Assembly: GCA_947169385.1 (NCBI GenBank)
Contig: CAMVPR010000009.1
Span: 1 to 64,000 of the forward strand
Source of the DNA: an uncultured Lachnospiraceae bacterium
Lineage (GTDB): Bacteria > Bacillota > Clostridia > Lachnospirales > Lachnospiraceae
Reading direction: 5' to 3'
Length of the DNA: 64,000 bases
Each line of letters opens with the position of its first letter. Within the stretch, counting starts at the first letter, position 1. The notes under the pieces were generated by a model. The model ran no database searches and was not told the DNA's origin. It saw only the letters and a program-made list of their open reading frames with translations. Below are positions 1-7,783 of the stretch, in pieces. The translations under genes and the position numbers were made by a program.

Positions 1-2097
1 GCTGAGCTCTATGTTATCTAAGAAGACAGCGGTTGATTCATCAGGAACTATAATCTTGGTAGGTACACTTGCGTTACAAAAGCCAAAAATTCCGGTATAT
101 GTCGATGAATTATTCTGGCGAAAAGTACCATTGTTTATAGTCATTGTGACTATATTGCACTTAACATTTGAAGGAGATGCGTTAAAATACTTATCATAAT
201 ACCCACCATTTACTGTAGCGTTAAAGCTTTTACATCCGGAAGGACAAATAGACGTAGAAGAAAGATTACAATTACCGTTAAAACTAATACTGTAGTCTTC
301 ACCTACAGAACCGCCGTAATTATTGGTACCGTTACAACAAACACCATTAACACTAATGGTGAGATCCTTCTCAACATTTGGAGAGATACCGACAGAACCT
401 GACACATTAAGACCGTTTATTGATATATCAGCATTTCCTTTTACAGTTATCGAATCAGACAAATACAAATTACTATAACTTGAACCATTAATGCTACAAT
501 CAAAATTTTTATAAAACACTCCTGAAAAACGTAAATATGTATTACTCCCAAGCCCTTTAAGATCAGTTTTAACATCTCCAGTAACATTAGTTGAACTAAA
601 AATATAAGTCTCTGTATTTATGCCTACAGACTCCAATTCAAAGTTGCCATTTATAGATGTAGAAGAAACAGGGTAGAACGAATAAGCTTTAATTCCTTTA
701 GAGTCAATCTTAGCATTCCTACCAACAGAACTTTCATAAATGCAATACACAGTGCTACTAGAGTTAAACCCATATATTTTTATATCAACATCCTTACTTA
801 TTGAAGAATTGTAAATAAGATAAGTAGAGCTTACATCATAAGTACTCGGCGAACTAACATATATATCTGCATTTCCTTCTACACCGGACCTACATATACC
901 ATATAAATAATTACAATGAGTATTGGAGCCAACTATTATTCTTGTAGAAACATCACCTATAACATGTGAATAATATATATTGTAAATCCCGACATTAGAA
1001 TCAACAAGATTAATATCGGAATTAAAATTCCCATGTATATCTCCGTAATATACACAATATAAGCAGCTACTTACAGTGCCATTAAATGACATATCTGTAT
1101 CGCCCATAATCACTACCATTCTGCTAGAAGAACCACTACATCCATAGAAACAACCGCAAGAAAAAGCATTACCACTTACGCTATAATCTCCTCCTACTAC
1201 AATCGAAGAATTATACGAGTATAATCCATATACATTAGCCATACTTGCATTCCCACTTATCTCTATATTTACGTTCTTTGTAACATTTGCAGGCATGGTT
1301 GAATTATAATCACCTCTGACAGCATATAGTGAATCGGTAAGCGATGACTTAACAACAGAAACATTGACGTTTTTAGCAGCAGCATTTCCATACAAGCCAT
1401 TTAACTCTTTACATTTGCTATTACCAGATACCTCAACATCAAGATTACGACACATACCGTTATATATTCCGTATATATTCGATGTTTCTCCGCCAATCAC
1501 TTTGATACTAATATTCCTTTTGGTAGTCGCATTATATCCCCCATAAATATTTAAAACCTTACCACCTCTGATTGTGATGGTAAGGTTTTTATCATTGCTT
1601 TGATTGTAAAGTCCATATATGTTCTTTCCTGTAATATCTTCAGCTACAACTTGATCCTCATCATCTACCTCCCCATCAGAGTCAAGATCATTGTATAGGA
1701 CAGTATTATCCCCAACATTCTCAACAACGCATGAGTTACCATTAAGATATACGTTCACCCCGGAAATCTCAATATCTCCGCTTGCTATAGAAAACATGTG
1801 ATTCTTCCAATAAGACATGGTATAAAAATCTGATTTGTTTTCATCACCCAAAACATCATCTTCAGTAGTAGATGCAGGCACTTCAGTTGTTGCGTTCTGT
1901 GCTGTTTCACTAGTAGCAGGAATAGAAGCTGTCGCATCAGAAGACGCTACCTCTCCTCCAACATGAGTATTGGTAGCTTTAGCAGATAAATTGGTGTTAT
2001 ATGTAGTCTCAAAAGCCATAATAAATACAAGTAAGAAGGCCATAAGCCTTCTTACACACTTTAAGCTATTATAACTCAATACAATTCTGTCCCTCAT
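1..2097 (-). CDS. Large secreted repeat protein, C-terminus beyond window
   Basis: An uninterrupted minus-strand frame of 699 codons starts at the ATG at 2095-2097, has AGGAG at 2107-2111, and is still open at base 1. The protein starts with a basic stretch and a hydrophobic signal segment (about residues 15-40), then a Ser/Thr/Glu-rich linker (about 41-90). Residues 137-148 (DLDSDGEVDDED) look like a dockerin/EF-hand type calcium loop. From about residue 155 to the window edge it is built of roughly twenty degenerate repeats of 22-30 residues, each with a core like G-N-[VA]-x-[IV]-x-[IV]-x-G followed by a Tyr-rich turn (IYGLYN, VYGLYS). This suggests a beta-solenoid. The mature part has about 19 cysteines, several as CxxC-like groups, which is unusual for an exported protein. 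The role is unknown; a surface or adhesin-like protein is inferred. No anchor domain is visible because the 3' end is missing. Confidence 0.82.
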   Translation of the reverse strand, partial: MRDRIVLSYNSLKCVRRLMAFLLVFIMAFETTYNTNLSAKATNTHVGGEVASSDATASIPATSETAQNATTEVPASTTEDDVLGDENKSDFYTMSYWKNHMFSIASGDIEISGVNVYLNGNSCVVENVGDNTVLYNDLDSDGEVDDEDQVVAEDITGKNIYGLYNQSNDKNLTITIRGGKVLNIYGGYNATTKRNISIKVIGGETSNIYGIYNGMCRNLDVEVSGNSKCKELNGLYGNAAAKNVNVSVVKSSLTDSLYAVRGDYNSTMPANVTKNVNIEISGNASMANVYGLYSYNSSIVVGGDYSVSGNAFSCGCFYGCSGSSSRMVVIMGDTDMSFNGTVSSCLYCVYYGDIHGNFNSDINLVDSNVGIYNIYYSHVIGDVSTRIIVGSNTHCNYLYGICRSGVEGNADIYVSSPSTYDVSSTYLIYNSSISKDVDIKIYGFNSSSTVYCIYESSVGRNAKIDSKGIKAYSFYPVSSTSINGNFELESVGINTETYIFSSTNVTGDVKTDLKGLGSNTYLRFSGVFYKNFDCSINGSSYSNLYLSDSITVKGNADISINGLNVSGSVGISPNVEKDLTISVNGVCCNGTNNYGGSVGEDYSISFNGNCNLSSTSICPSGCKSFNATVNGGYYDKYFNASPSNVKCNIVTMTINNGTFRQNNSSTYTGIFGFCNASVPTKIIVPDESTAVFLDNIELS

Positions 2098-2164
2098 TTT
2101 ACAAGACTCCTATCCCAAATATGCAATACATGTTACAAAACATAAATAATGAAACTGTTTTAAT

Positions 2165-2193
2165 ATTCTATCACAAAATCTTTACATTTGCAA
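2165..2193 (-). promoter_or_regulatory. Promoter of the large repeat protein gene
   Basis: Minus strand: -35 TTGCAA (2188-2193), 17-bp spacer, -10 TAGAAT (2165-2170) preceded by TG in the extended -10 position. This gives a leader of about 60 nt before the ATG at 2097. Confidence 0.55.
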
Positions 2194-2211
2194 ATGAATA
2201 TTTAAATAAAT

Positions 2212-2242
2212 CAAATAGAAAAAGATGGCTAAAAGCCATCTT
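2212..2242 (-). terminator. Intrinsic terminator after the small gene 2246-2449
   Basis: A perfect 9-bp stem (2222-2230 with 2234-2242, 3-nt loop) is followed on the minus strand by TTTTCTATTT. Confidence 0.75.
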
Positions 2243-2245
2243 AAA

Positions 2246-2449
2246 TCAACCTATACGCAATCGAATCCTAAGAACATCTCCCTTAGCGGAAAGACCGTTA
2301 ATCTTAAAATTCTTGTAGCCATCCGGAATATCCTTACACATACCGGAAAAAGCAGCACCCTTATCATAACTAAGTAAAAATATCTCAACATTCTGGTCAA
2401 CCGGAATCATACCTGCTGCCAAAAGATCGTTTAATTCCACTGAAGTCAT
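2246..2449 (-). CDS. Small conserved-looking hypothetical protein, 67 aa
   Basis: A 67-residue protein of unknown function. It starts at the ATG at 2449, not the upstream in-frame GTG at 2467, because GGAGGAG lies inside that extension at a normal distance. The sequence has an orderly beginning (MTSVELNDLLAAGMIPVD), a hydrophobic strand (EIFLLSYDKG), and a basic hydrophobic end (DVLRIRLRIG). It has no signal peptide, no membrane helix and no cysteine pair. A promoter (2486-2513) and a terminator (2212-2242) bracket it, so it is probably its own transcript. An overlapping plus-strand frame at 2121-2318 has no ribosome binding site and was not kept. Confidence 0.65.
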   Translation of the reverse strand: MTSVELNDLLAAGMIPVDQNVEIFLLSYDKGAAFSGMCKDIPDGYKNFKINGLSAKGDVLRIRLRIG

Positions 2450-2485
2450 ATAACCACTCCTCCACACGTAGTTTTTAACAACTCC

Positions 2486-2513
2486 ATTGTACCATAAAAT
2501 GCCAAAATAAGAA
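2486..2513 (-). promoter_or_regulatory. Promoter of the 67-aa gene
   Basis: Minus strand: extended -10 TGGTACAAT with TACAAT at 2486-2491, and -35-like TTCTTA at 2508-2513 with a 16-bp spacer. It sits directly after the tsf terminator. Confidence 0.45.
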
Positions 2514-2521
2514 ACCTTAAA

Positions 2522-2553
2522 ATGAAAAAAACCCGAGAAAAAAATCTCGGGTT
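2522..2553 (-). terminator. Intrinsic terminator after tsf
   Basis: A 9-bp stem AACCCGAGA/TCTCGGGTT (2530-2538 with 2545-2553) is followed on the minus strand by a run of six T. It closes the rpsB-tsf unit. Confidence 0.88.
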
Positions 2554-2576
2554 AAAATACTATAATTAAGCCTCTA

Positions 2577-3506
2577 TCAGCCCATCTGAGCAGCAACTTC
2601 TGCAGCAAAGTCCTCATTCTTCTTCTCAAGACCTTCACCAGTCTCAAAACGGATGAATCTCTTGATTGAAAGTGAAACGCCCTCAGCCTTAGCAACTGAC
2701 TCGATATACTTAGCAACAGACTGCTTACCGTCCTCAGCCTTAACATATACCTGATCTACCAAGCAGATCTCCTTCATCTCTTTGTTAAGACGACCAACGA
2801 TCATCTTCTCGATGATGTTGTCTGGCTTACCTGCATTCTTAGGATCGTTCTTAGCTTCCTGAGTAAGAATCTCTTTCTCTTTCTCAAGGTAGTCAGCATC
2901 AACCTCATCCTGAGTTGTATACTTAGGATTCATAGCTGCAACCTGCATAGCTACGTTCTTAAGAGCTTCCTTGATTGCATCGCTGTTACCGTCTGTATCA
3001 GCCTCAACCAAAACACCAATCTTACCACCGGCGTGGATGTATGATACAACCAATCCATCAGTATTAACCTTCTCGAAACGACGAATAGAAAGCTTCTCAC
3101 CGATAGTAGCTGTCATGTTAGCAAGCTCAGCCTCGATAGTCTGGCTGCCATCCTCTGCATTTGAAGCCATGAATGAATCCATATCAGAAACATCGTTAGC
3201 CAATACCTGCTTAGCAACGCTCTCTACATAGTTCTGGAACTTCTCATTCTTAGCAACGAAATCTGTCTCAGAGTTAACCTCAACGATTGCAGCGCTCTTA
3301 GAATCATCAGAAACAACTGTCTTAACGATACCCTCAGCAGCAATACGGTTAGCCTTCTTAGCAGCCTTAGCAAGACCGTTCTCTCTAAGCCAATCTACAG
3401 CCTTCTCCTTATCTCCATCGGTCTCAGTAAGAGCCTTCTTACAATCCATCATACCTGCACCGGTAATATCTCTTAATTCCTTAACGTCCTTAGCTGAAAT
3501 AGCCAT
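2577..3506 (-). CDS. tsf: Elongation factor Ts
   Basis: Guanine nucleotide exchange factor for EF-Tu in translation. The 309-residue protein has the N-terminal UBA-like helical domain (residues 1-40, beginning MAISAKDVKELRDITGAGMM) and the signature TDFVAKNEKF at 81-90, which contacts EF-Tu and disrupts Mg2+ binding. Dimerisation and core subdomains follow to the C-terminus. The length is normal for Firmicutes. The ATG at 3506 has AGGAGG upstream. It lies 87 bp after rpsB, the usual order, and a terminator-like hairpin in that gap may lower tsf transcription relative to rpsB. Confidence 0.98.
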   Translation of the reverse strand: MAISAKDVKELRDITGAGMMDCKKALTETDGDKEKAVDWLRENGLAKAAKKANRIAAEGIVKTVVSDDSKSAAIVEVNSETDFVAKNEKFQNYVESVAKQVLANDVSDMDSFMASNAEDGSQTIEAELANMTATIGEKLSIRRFEKVNTDGLVVSYIHAGGKIGVLVEADTDGNSDAIKEALKNVAMQVAAMNPKYTTQDEVDADYLEKEKEILTQEAKNDPKNAGKPDNIIEKMIVGRLNKEMKEICLVDQVYVKAEDGKQSVAKYIESVAKAEGVSLSIKRFIRFETGEGLEKKNEDFAAEVAAQMG

Positions 3507-3536
3507 TATAATGTACCTCCTATTATATATTCTTCT

Positions 3537-3572
3537 TTAAAAAAGGCTCTGCTCTGATTAAGAACAAAGCCT
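3537..3572 (-). terminator. Terminator-like hairpin between rpsB and tsf
   Basis: A 12-bp stem (3544-3555 with 3561-3572, two G-U pairs, 5-nt loop) is followed on the minus strand by six T. It sits inside the rpsB-tsf operon, so it probably acts as a partial terminator (attenuator) or a 3'-end stabiliser for rpsB mRNA. Confidence 0.7.
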
Positions 3573-3593
3573 GCAAACTCAAATGTTAAATGA

Positions 3594-4322
3594 TTACGCG
3601 TCCTGCTCCTCAGCCTCATCATCAGATGACTCAGCGTCAACACCCTGATTAGCCTCGATAACAGCATCAGCCATCTTAGAAACGATAAGCTTAACTGCAC
3701 GGATAGCATCATCATTACCAGGGATAACATAATCAAGCTCTTCTGGATCACAGTTAGTATCAGCGATACCTACCAAAGTAATTCCAAGTGAATGAGCCTC
3801 CTGAATACAAATGTGCTCTTTTCTAGGATCAACAACGAAGATCATATCAGGAATATCCTTCATATCCTTGATACCACCAAGGTTCTTCTGAAGCTTCTCC
3901 ATCTCTTTCTTAATCTGAATAACTTCTTTCTTAGGAAGTACATCAAATGTACCATCCTCTTCCATCTTCTCGTACTTCTTCAAAGTATTGATACGAGTCT
4001 TGATAGTCTTGAAGTTAGTAAGCATACCACCTAACCATCTCTGGTCAACATAGTACATACCGCAACGCTCTGCCTCAGTCTTAACTGAATCCTGAGCCTG
4101 CTTCTTAGTACCTACGAATAATACCTTACCACCGTTAGCTACACAATCCTTAACTGCATTGTAAGCCTGATCTACCATACCTACAGACTTCTGAAGGTCG
4201 ATGATGTAGATACCGTTACGCTCTGTGTAGATGTATGGAGCCATCTTAGGGTTCCATCTTCTTGTCTGATGTCCAAAGTGAACACCTGCTTCGAGTAACT
4301 GTTTCATTGAAATAACGCTCAT
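3594..4322 (-). CDS. rpsB: Small subunit ribosomal protein uS2
   Basis: Ribosomal protein S2 of the 30S subunit, 242 residues, beginning [23 protein letters not shown] with the family signature [13 protein letters not shown] at about 15-27 and an acidic C-terminal tail rich in Asp/Glu. The start chosen is the ATG at 4322, which follows AAAGGAGG. A longer in-frame reading to 4427 runs back through the leader RNA and is not credible. It is transcribed before tsf, as in most bacteria, and lies directly downstream of the sigD end of the chemotaxis cluster, as in Bacillus subtilis. Confidence 0.97.
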   Translation of the reverse strand: MSVISMKQLLEAGVHFGHQTRRWNPKMAPYIYTERNGIYIIDLQKSVGMVDQAYNAVKDCVANGGKVLFVGTKKQAQDSVKTEAERCGMYYVDQRWLGGMLTNFKTIKTRINTLKKYEKMEEDGTFDVLPKKEVIQIKKEMEKLQKNLGGIKDMKDIPDMIFVVDPRKEHICIQEAHSLGITLVGIADTNCDPEELDYVIPGNDDAIRAVKLIVSKMADAVIEANQGVDAESSDDEAEEQDA

Positions 4323-4329
4323 AATATCC

Positions 4330-4420
4330 TCCTTTAGGTTATTCATTCGCATCCTTAAAAGCACAGGAAACCAAGTAATGGCACCAATCCTGCCAAACCG
4401 GATGCGTGTTTTATAGTAGT
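4330..4420 (-). promoter_or_regulatory. Structured leader RNA of rpsB (putative autoregulatory r-protein leader)
   Basis: In the roughly 110-nt rpsB leader, CGCATCC (4400-4406 read on the minus strand) can pair with GGATGCG (4348-4354). A second helix inside it can form from GCAGGA and TCCTGT segments. The stem ends just before the Shine-Dalgarno. Structured leaders bound by S2 itself are known in several phyla; assignment to that class is inference. Confidence 0.5.
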
Positions 4421-4442
4421 TGTGCAAAAATCACACTTGTCA

Positions 4443-4471
4443 ATTGTAACACAAACCAAAAGGATATGCAA
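4443..4471 (-). promoter_or_regulatory. rpsB promoter
   Basis: Minus strand: -35 TTGCAT (4466-4471), 17-bp spacer, -10 TACAAT (4443-4448). The -35 lies within the arm of the upstream operon terminator. A second possible -35 (TTGACA) lies just downstream but has no well-spaced -10. Confidence 0.55.
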
Positions 4472-4492
4472 GCAAAATCTTGCATATCCTTT
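4450..4492 (-). terminator. Terminator of the cheB-to-mltG-like operon
   Basis: A perfect 14-bp stem (4459-4472 with 4479-4492), 6-nt loop, followed on the minus strand by a T-rich stretch (TTTTGGTTTGTGTT). It ends the long chemotaxis/sigD operon and shares bases with the rpsB promoter. Confidence 0.85.
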
Positions 4493-4510
4493 ATAAAAAT
4501 TCATAATATA

Positions 4511-5080
4511 TCAGTTAGCGGTAACCATCTTAGCAATTGTATCGTAGTCTGTACCCTGCTTAACAGTGTATGTACCCGGCTGTAATTTCTCTGAATAACC
4601 ATGATTATAGCAAAGATAATGGTTAAACTTGTCAGCATCATCAACTACACCGTAGTAATATAAAAGTGACGCCAACTCTTCTGAATACATTCCTTGATTA
4701 ATAACAAATGTTACATCTTTCTTCTTAGACTTCTTCTTGTCTGACTTATCGGACTTCTTAGCCTCGGTAGTCGCTTCTTCGGTTGTTGCTTCCTCAGTGG
4801 TAGCCTCCGCTTCAGTGGTTGCCTCCTCGGTAGTCACATCCTTCTTGGCTTCCGTAGTTGCTTCCTTAGCTTCCTTAGAATCTCCACTCGCCTCATCAAA
4901 CAAAGCGTCCAATTCAGCATCTGTCTTACTCGCCTCAACCAAGCCCAACTGCTTGGCTTTACTGATAATCTCCTCATCTGTCAAATCGGCCTTATCAGCT
5001 CCGGCATTACCAATAAGCATGATAATTGCAGCGAAGACAATACCTACTCCTAATCCTCGCAAAAAATAACTAAATTTCAT
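4511..5080 (-). CDS. Membrane-anchored protein with MltG/YceG-like N-terminal domain only
   Basis: A 189-residue protein with one N-terminal membrane helix (about 6-25), then a Thr/Glu-rich low-complexity linker with EATTE repeats (about 70-115) and a basic KSDKSDKKKSKKK segment. The C-terminal domain is about 65 residues (125-189). Its pattern (FVINQGMYSEELASLLYYYG, then a Phe-containing helix, then LQPGTYTV and a terminal helix) resembles the LysM-like part of the YceG/MltG endolytic transglycosylase family. The catalytic domain of MltG is absent, so a cell-wall-binding or regulatory role is more likely than cleavage. It overlaps the upstream gene by 11 bp and is the last gene before the operon terminator. 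Confidence 0.7.
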   Translation of the reverse strand: MKFSYFLRGLGVGIVFAAIIMLIGNAGADKADLTDEEIISKAKQLGLVEASKTDAELDALFDEASGDSKEAKEATTEAKKDVTTEEATTEAEATTEEATTEEATTEAKKSDKSDKKKSKKKDVTFVINQGMYSEELASLLYYYGVVDDADKFNHYLCYNHGYSEKLQPGTYTVKQGTDYDTIAKMVTAN

Positions 5081-5762
5081 TGTTCTCTCCTCTATTCAAA
5101 TCAATTACAAGCTGAACCTCTCCAACTCCCATATTGAGCTCTTTGGCAATATTAAGAACATCCTCACCGCCATCATACATAGCAAGAATCTTCTCATTGC
5201 GTAATTGTATCTCATCGTTACCCTCTGTGTCAAATGAAGGCGCTTCAACTTCTTCCTGGCTCTTAACCATGCGCTCAATATCTTCTTTAATCTGGTTCTC
5301 CTTGGTATCAGTTGCAATAACCTTGGCAATCTTGTCCTTGTCCTCGTCAGGCACAACTCTCATAACATCCTGCTGCATAGCAAAAAGCCTCTCAGCAGAA
5401 GTACTGACATATGCCTTCAAAGAACCCGACTTGTCCTCAATCATATCATAGAGAAATGACAATTCCTTCCTTGACTTCTCGATATCACCTAAGACTTGGT
5501 CTGCAAGCTCATTAATCTCCAACATCCTCTTGTTAGCCGAATTGACCATCTCAGTATCTGTCTCGTCAACAAGGCGCTCACTGTAATCTCTAACCGAAGT
5601 CCTTATACTATCCTGAAGCTTGCTCATCTCTTCATCATCAAGCTCGTAATCATTAAGTTTAACGATACCCTTAGTCGGTGTCTCATCCTTATCAAAGAAT
5701 ATAAAACTGATAATGATTAGGCAAATGCCAATTATGGTCAAAAATACAGTTAACGCGCTCAT
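5070..5762 (-). CDS. SwrB-like/DUF6115-like membrane coiled-coil protein
   Basis: A 230-residue protein with an N-terminal membrane anchor (about 4-23), a long charged helical region predicted to form a coiled coil (about 40-135), an acidic stretch, and a C-terminal helix-turn-helix-like segment (about 190-225: NEKILAMYDGGEDVLNIAKE then a GVGEVQLVIDL helix). This architecture, and its position between sigD and rpsB, match B. subtilis SwrB, which promotes basal-body maturation through FliP. Sequence similarity beyond the architecture cannot be judged here. It may correspond to the uncharacterised family DUF6115 common in Lachnospiraceae. The start has an AGGAGA site. Confidence 0.65.
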   Translation of the reverse strand: MSALTVFLTIIGICLIIISFIFFDKDETPTKGIVKLNDYELDDEEMSKLQDSIRTSVRDYSERLVDETDTEMVNSANKRMLEINELADQVLGDIEKSRKELSFLYDMIEDKSGSLKAYVSTSAERLFAMQQDVMRVVPDEDKDKIAKVIATDTKENQIKEDIERMVKSQEEVEAPSFDTEGNDEIQLRNEKILAMYDGGEDVLNIAKELNMGVGEVQLVIDLNRGENNEI

Positions 5763-5785
5763 TTTAAAAAGTCTCCTATCATAAA

Positions 5786-6127
5786 TTATAATTCAATATC
5801 AATATGGACAACATGCTTCTTCTTGTCCCTGTGTGGCTCACTCGCATTATCCTCGTTCGAAGAATCCTTATCTCTCGCCTTCTTACGATTAATGCCACCG
5901 TCTCCGGCATATTCATTACTGCCTTTATTTCTGGCGTCCATAGCACTCTGTGAGAACTCTAAAGTATCCTTCTGCACAACAGTGTCACGCCTTACCTCCT
6001 GAGCCTTCTCCTCAGCATCAGCGAACTTGACATGCTCTGCCGCAGCTCTGGTGTTCTCATTGTTCTGCACCTGAGCAACATCATTGGTCATAGGTATTGC
6101 CATCTGCATTGTAACAGGTGTAACCAT
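5786..6127 (-). CDS. Small hydrophilic protein of the flagellar operon, unknown function
   Basis: A 113-residue protein starting at the ATG at 6127. The in-frame GTG nine bases upstream lies within the AGGAGGTG ribosome binding site. The first 15 residues are Met/Val/Thr/Pro-rich and apolar (MVTPVTMQMAIPM), and the rest is highly charged with Lys/Asp/Asn stretches, ending in HVVHIDIEL. No known domain is recognised. It lies between fapA and the SwrB-like gene, 26 bp after fapA, so it is cotranscribed with motility genes. A secreted or assembly-associated role is possible but unsupported. Confidence 0.7.
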   Translation of the reverse strand: MVTPVTMQMAIPMTNDVAQVQNNENTRAAAEHVKFADAEEKAQEVRRDTVVQKDTLEFSQSAMDARNKGSNEYAGDGGINRKKARDKDSSNEDNASEPHRDKKKHVVHIDIEL

Positions 6128-6153
6128 GGTAACCACCTCCTGACATTATGTAT

Positions 6154-7767
6154 TTAGTAAGCTTTAACACGAATATCAGCACCGTCTCTGATAAGCTTAC
6201 AGTATCTCGTCTCAGTCTTAATGTGAGATTGTACGTCAGCAATAGTAACCTCTACCCCAGGATACAACAAGCCTTCCACATCCACCATACCATTGGAATT
6301 GGCAGCTATCTCCTCCTGGTAAAGCTCCAAAAGCTTGACATTCTCTTCGAATTCTTTGGTTGATGCATCAACCGCAGTCTTGGCATTCTTAAGAGCAAGC
6401 ATCTTCTCAGGTGGAAGCTTATCTCCCTTAGCAAGCTTCTTGGAGTACATATCCACAATCTTCTGATTATTCTCGATATCTCTCTGGATATCAGGCATCT
6501 TCTTGTTAAGAAAATGACACTTCTCCACTATCTCCGGATCGGCACCAACTTCAAGCTTGGTAACCGTACCCATATCAGAGCCACCGACTTTAAGCGATAT
6601 CCTGCTCCTTGAACACACCTTACCGCCTGTAATCAAGCCCTTCTTGCCATCAACAATGACATCTCCGTTAGCAGCAACCTCACTGTGCATAATAGCCTCA
6701 GCAACGACGCCACCCTTACATTTGACAACGCAGTTCTCAATGAACTTGGCAAATACATTGCCGCCTGCTTCTATAACACCTCTGTTAGATCCCTGAATAC
6801 CACGCTGTACAACAACCTGTCCTCCGGCTATTATGGTAGCACCTTCAACAACGCCTTTAACGTTGACATCCCCACTTGCTTTAATTGTAAATCCGGTTCT
6901 AACGTTGCCCTTGATATTGATGTTACCTTCGTACTCAATATCACCTGTTGACGAATCAACATCAGCTAATACCTCATATACATCAGAAACAGACACCCTA
7001 TCACCATCAAGGCTAACGTGTCCGTCAATATCAGAAAAGAGTTGAAGTCCATCTTCAGACTCAATTATATTCTTACCATGCTTAAGTGTCAAATGTTTAA
7101 CTTTACGAGGAACAATCGGATTACCAAAAACATCCTCGCCCTTATCACCTGCATCTTCGGGATATAGAGTTGCAAGCAAGTCTCCCTTAGATACATGATT
7201 AATAGCATCAAGATGATGGAAATCAACGCTTCCATCTTCATTCATGGTCGGCTTGGCCTTCCTGTCAGTCTCAAAGTTGTAATCAATCCTCGCGTCATCA
7301 CCATGTCTCGGAGGATTGCCCTTCGCAACTATGTAAGTCTTGCAATACTGTCTGTTATGAAGAAAATTCCTGATAACATCCCGCTTAATGCCTGCCCTTA
7401 CACTACGCTGCTCAAGCATCTTCTCAATATGATCCACATCAAGAAGGCTTCCGCTGTAATTGTTAGAAGCGGGGTAAAACCTCGCTACCACCGTCATCCT
7501 GTCACCCGAAATCTGAAAGTTCATCTTCTCTTCAACAGGAAGCTCCTGGGTATTGGAAACCTTAACCATAACCGGCTCAGAATCAAGTCCTTCAATAGCA
7601 GCATTCAAAGCAGTAATATCATATTCATAAATATTCTCAGATTCAATATACTGAGATACCTCTTTAATCTCAAGCGAGCGTCCCCCGTACACAGGCGGAA
7701 ACAGCTTGAGGTAGGTACCATCATCCTTAACAATTAATTGAAAAAATGAATTCTTGTACGCTGCCAT
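6154..7767 (-). CDS. fapA: FapA family (DUF342) protein
   Basis: A 537-residue FapA/DUF342 protein. The N-terminal 150 residues form a mixed domain, followed by a beta-helical central region with repeated Gly/Val/Ile strands (for example DIEYEGNINIKGNVRTGFTI, then VNVKGVVEGATIIAGGQVVV, about 250-370). A helical coiled-coil region near 410-490 and a short C-terminal strand domain complete it. In Vibrio, FapA helps target flagellar assembly to the pole; in Firmicutes the role is not established. Here it is 16 bp downstream of sigD and starts at the ATG at 7767 with GAGGG upstream, so it belongs to the same operon. Confidence 0.88.
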   Translation of the reverse strand: MAAYKNSFFQLIVKDDGTYLKLFPPVYGGRSLEIKEVSQYIESENIYEYDITALNAAIEGLDSEPVMVKVSNTQELPVEEKMNFQISGDRMTVVARFYPASNNYSGSLLDVDHIEKMLEQRSVRAGIKRDVIRNFLHNRQYCKTYIVAKGNPPRHGDDARIDYNFETDRKAKPTMNEDGSVDFHHLDAINHVSKGDLLATLYPEDAGDKGEDVFGNPIVPRKVKHLTLKHGKNIIESEDGLQLFSDIDGHVSLDGDRVSVSDVYEVLADVDSSTGDIEYEGNINIKGNVRTGFTIKASGDVNVKGVVEGATIIAGGQVVVQRGIQGSNRGVIEAGGNVFAKFIENCVVKCKGGVVAEAIMHSEVAANGDVIVDGKKGLITGGKVCSRSRISLKVGGSDMGTVTKLEVGADPEIVEKCHFLNKKMPDIQRDIENNQKIVDMYSKKLAKGDKLPPEKMLALKNAKTAVDASTKEFEENVKLLELYQEEIAANSNGMVDVEGLLYPGVEVTIADVQSHIKTETRYCKLIRDGADIRVKAY

Positions 7768-7783
7768 GAGAATCCCTCGTTCC

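Noticed and set aside
11..1546. Short plus-strand frames at 11-199 and 1364-1546
   Set aside because: They lie antisense inside the open repeat-protein frame, have no ribosome binding site and do not resemble proteins.
2121..2318. Plus-strand frame of 65 residues at 2121-2318
   Set aside because: It overlaps the promoter and terminator of minus-strand genes and the 67-aa gene, and has no ribosome binding site.
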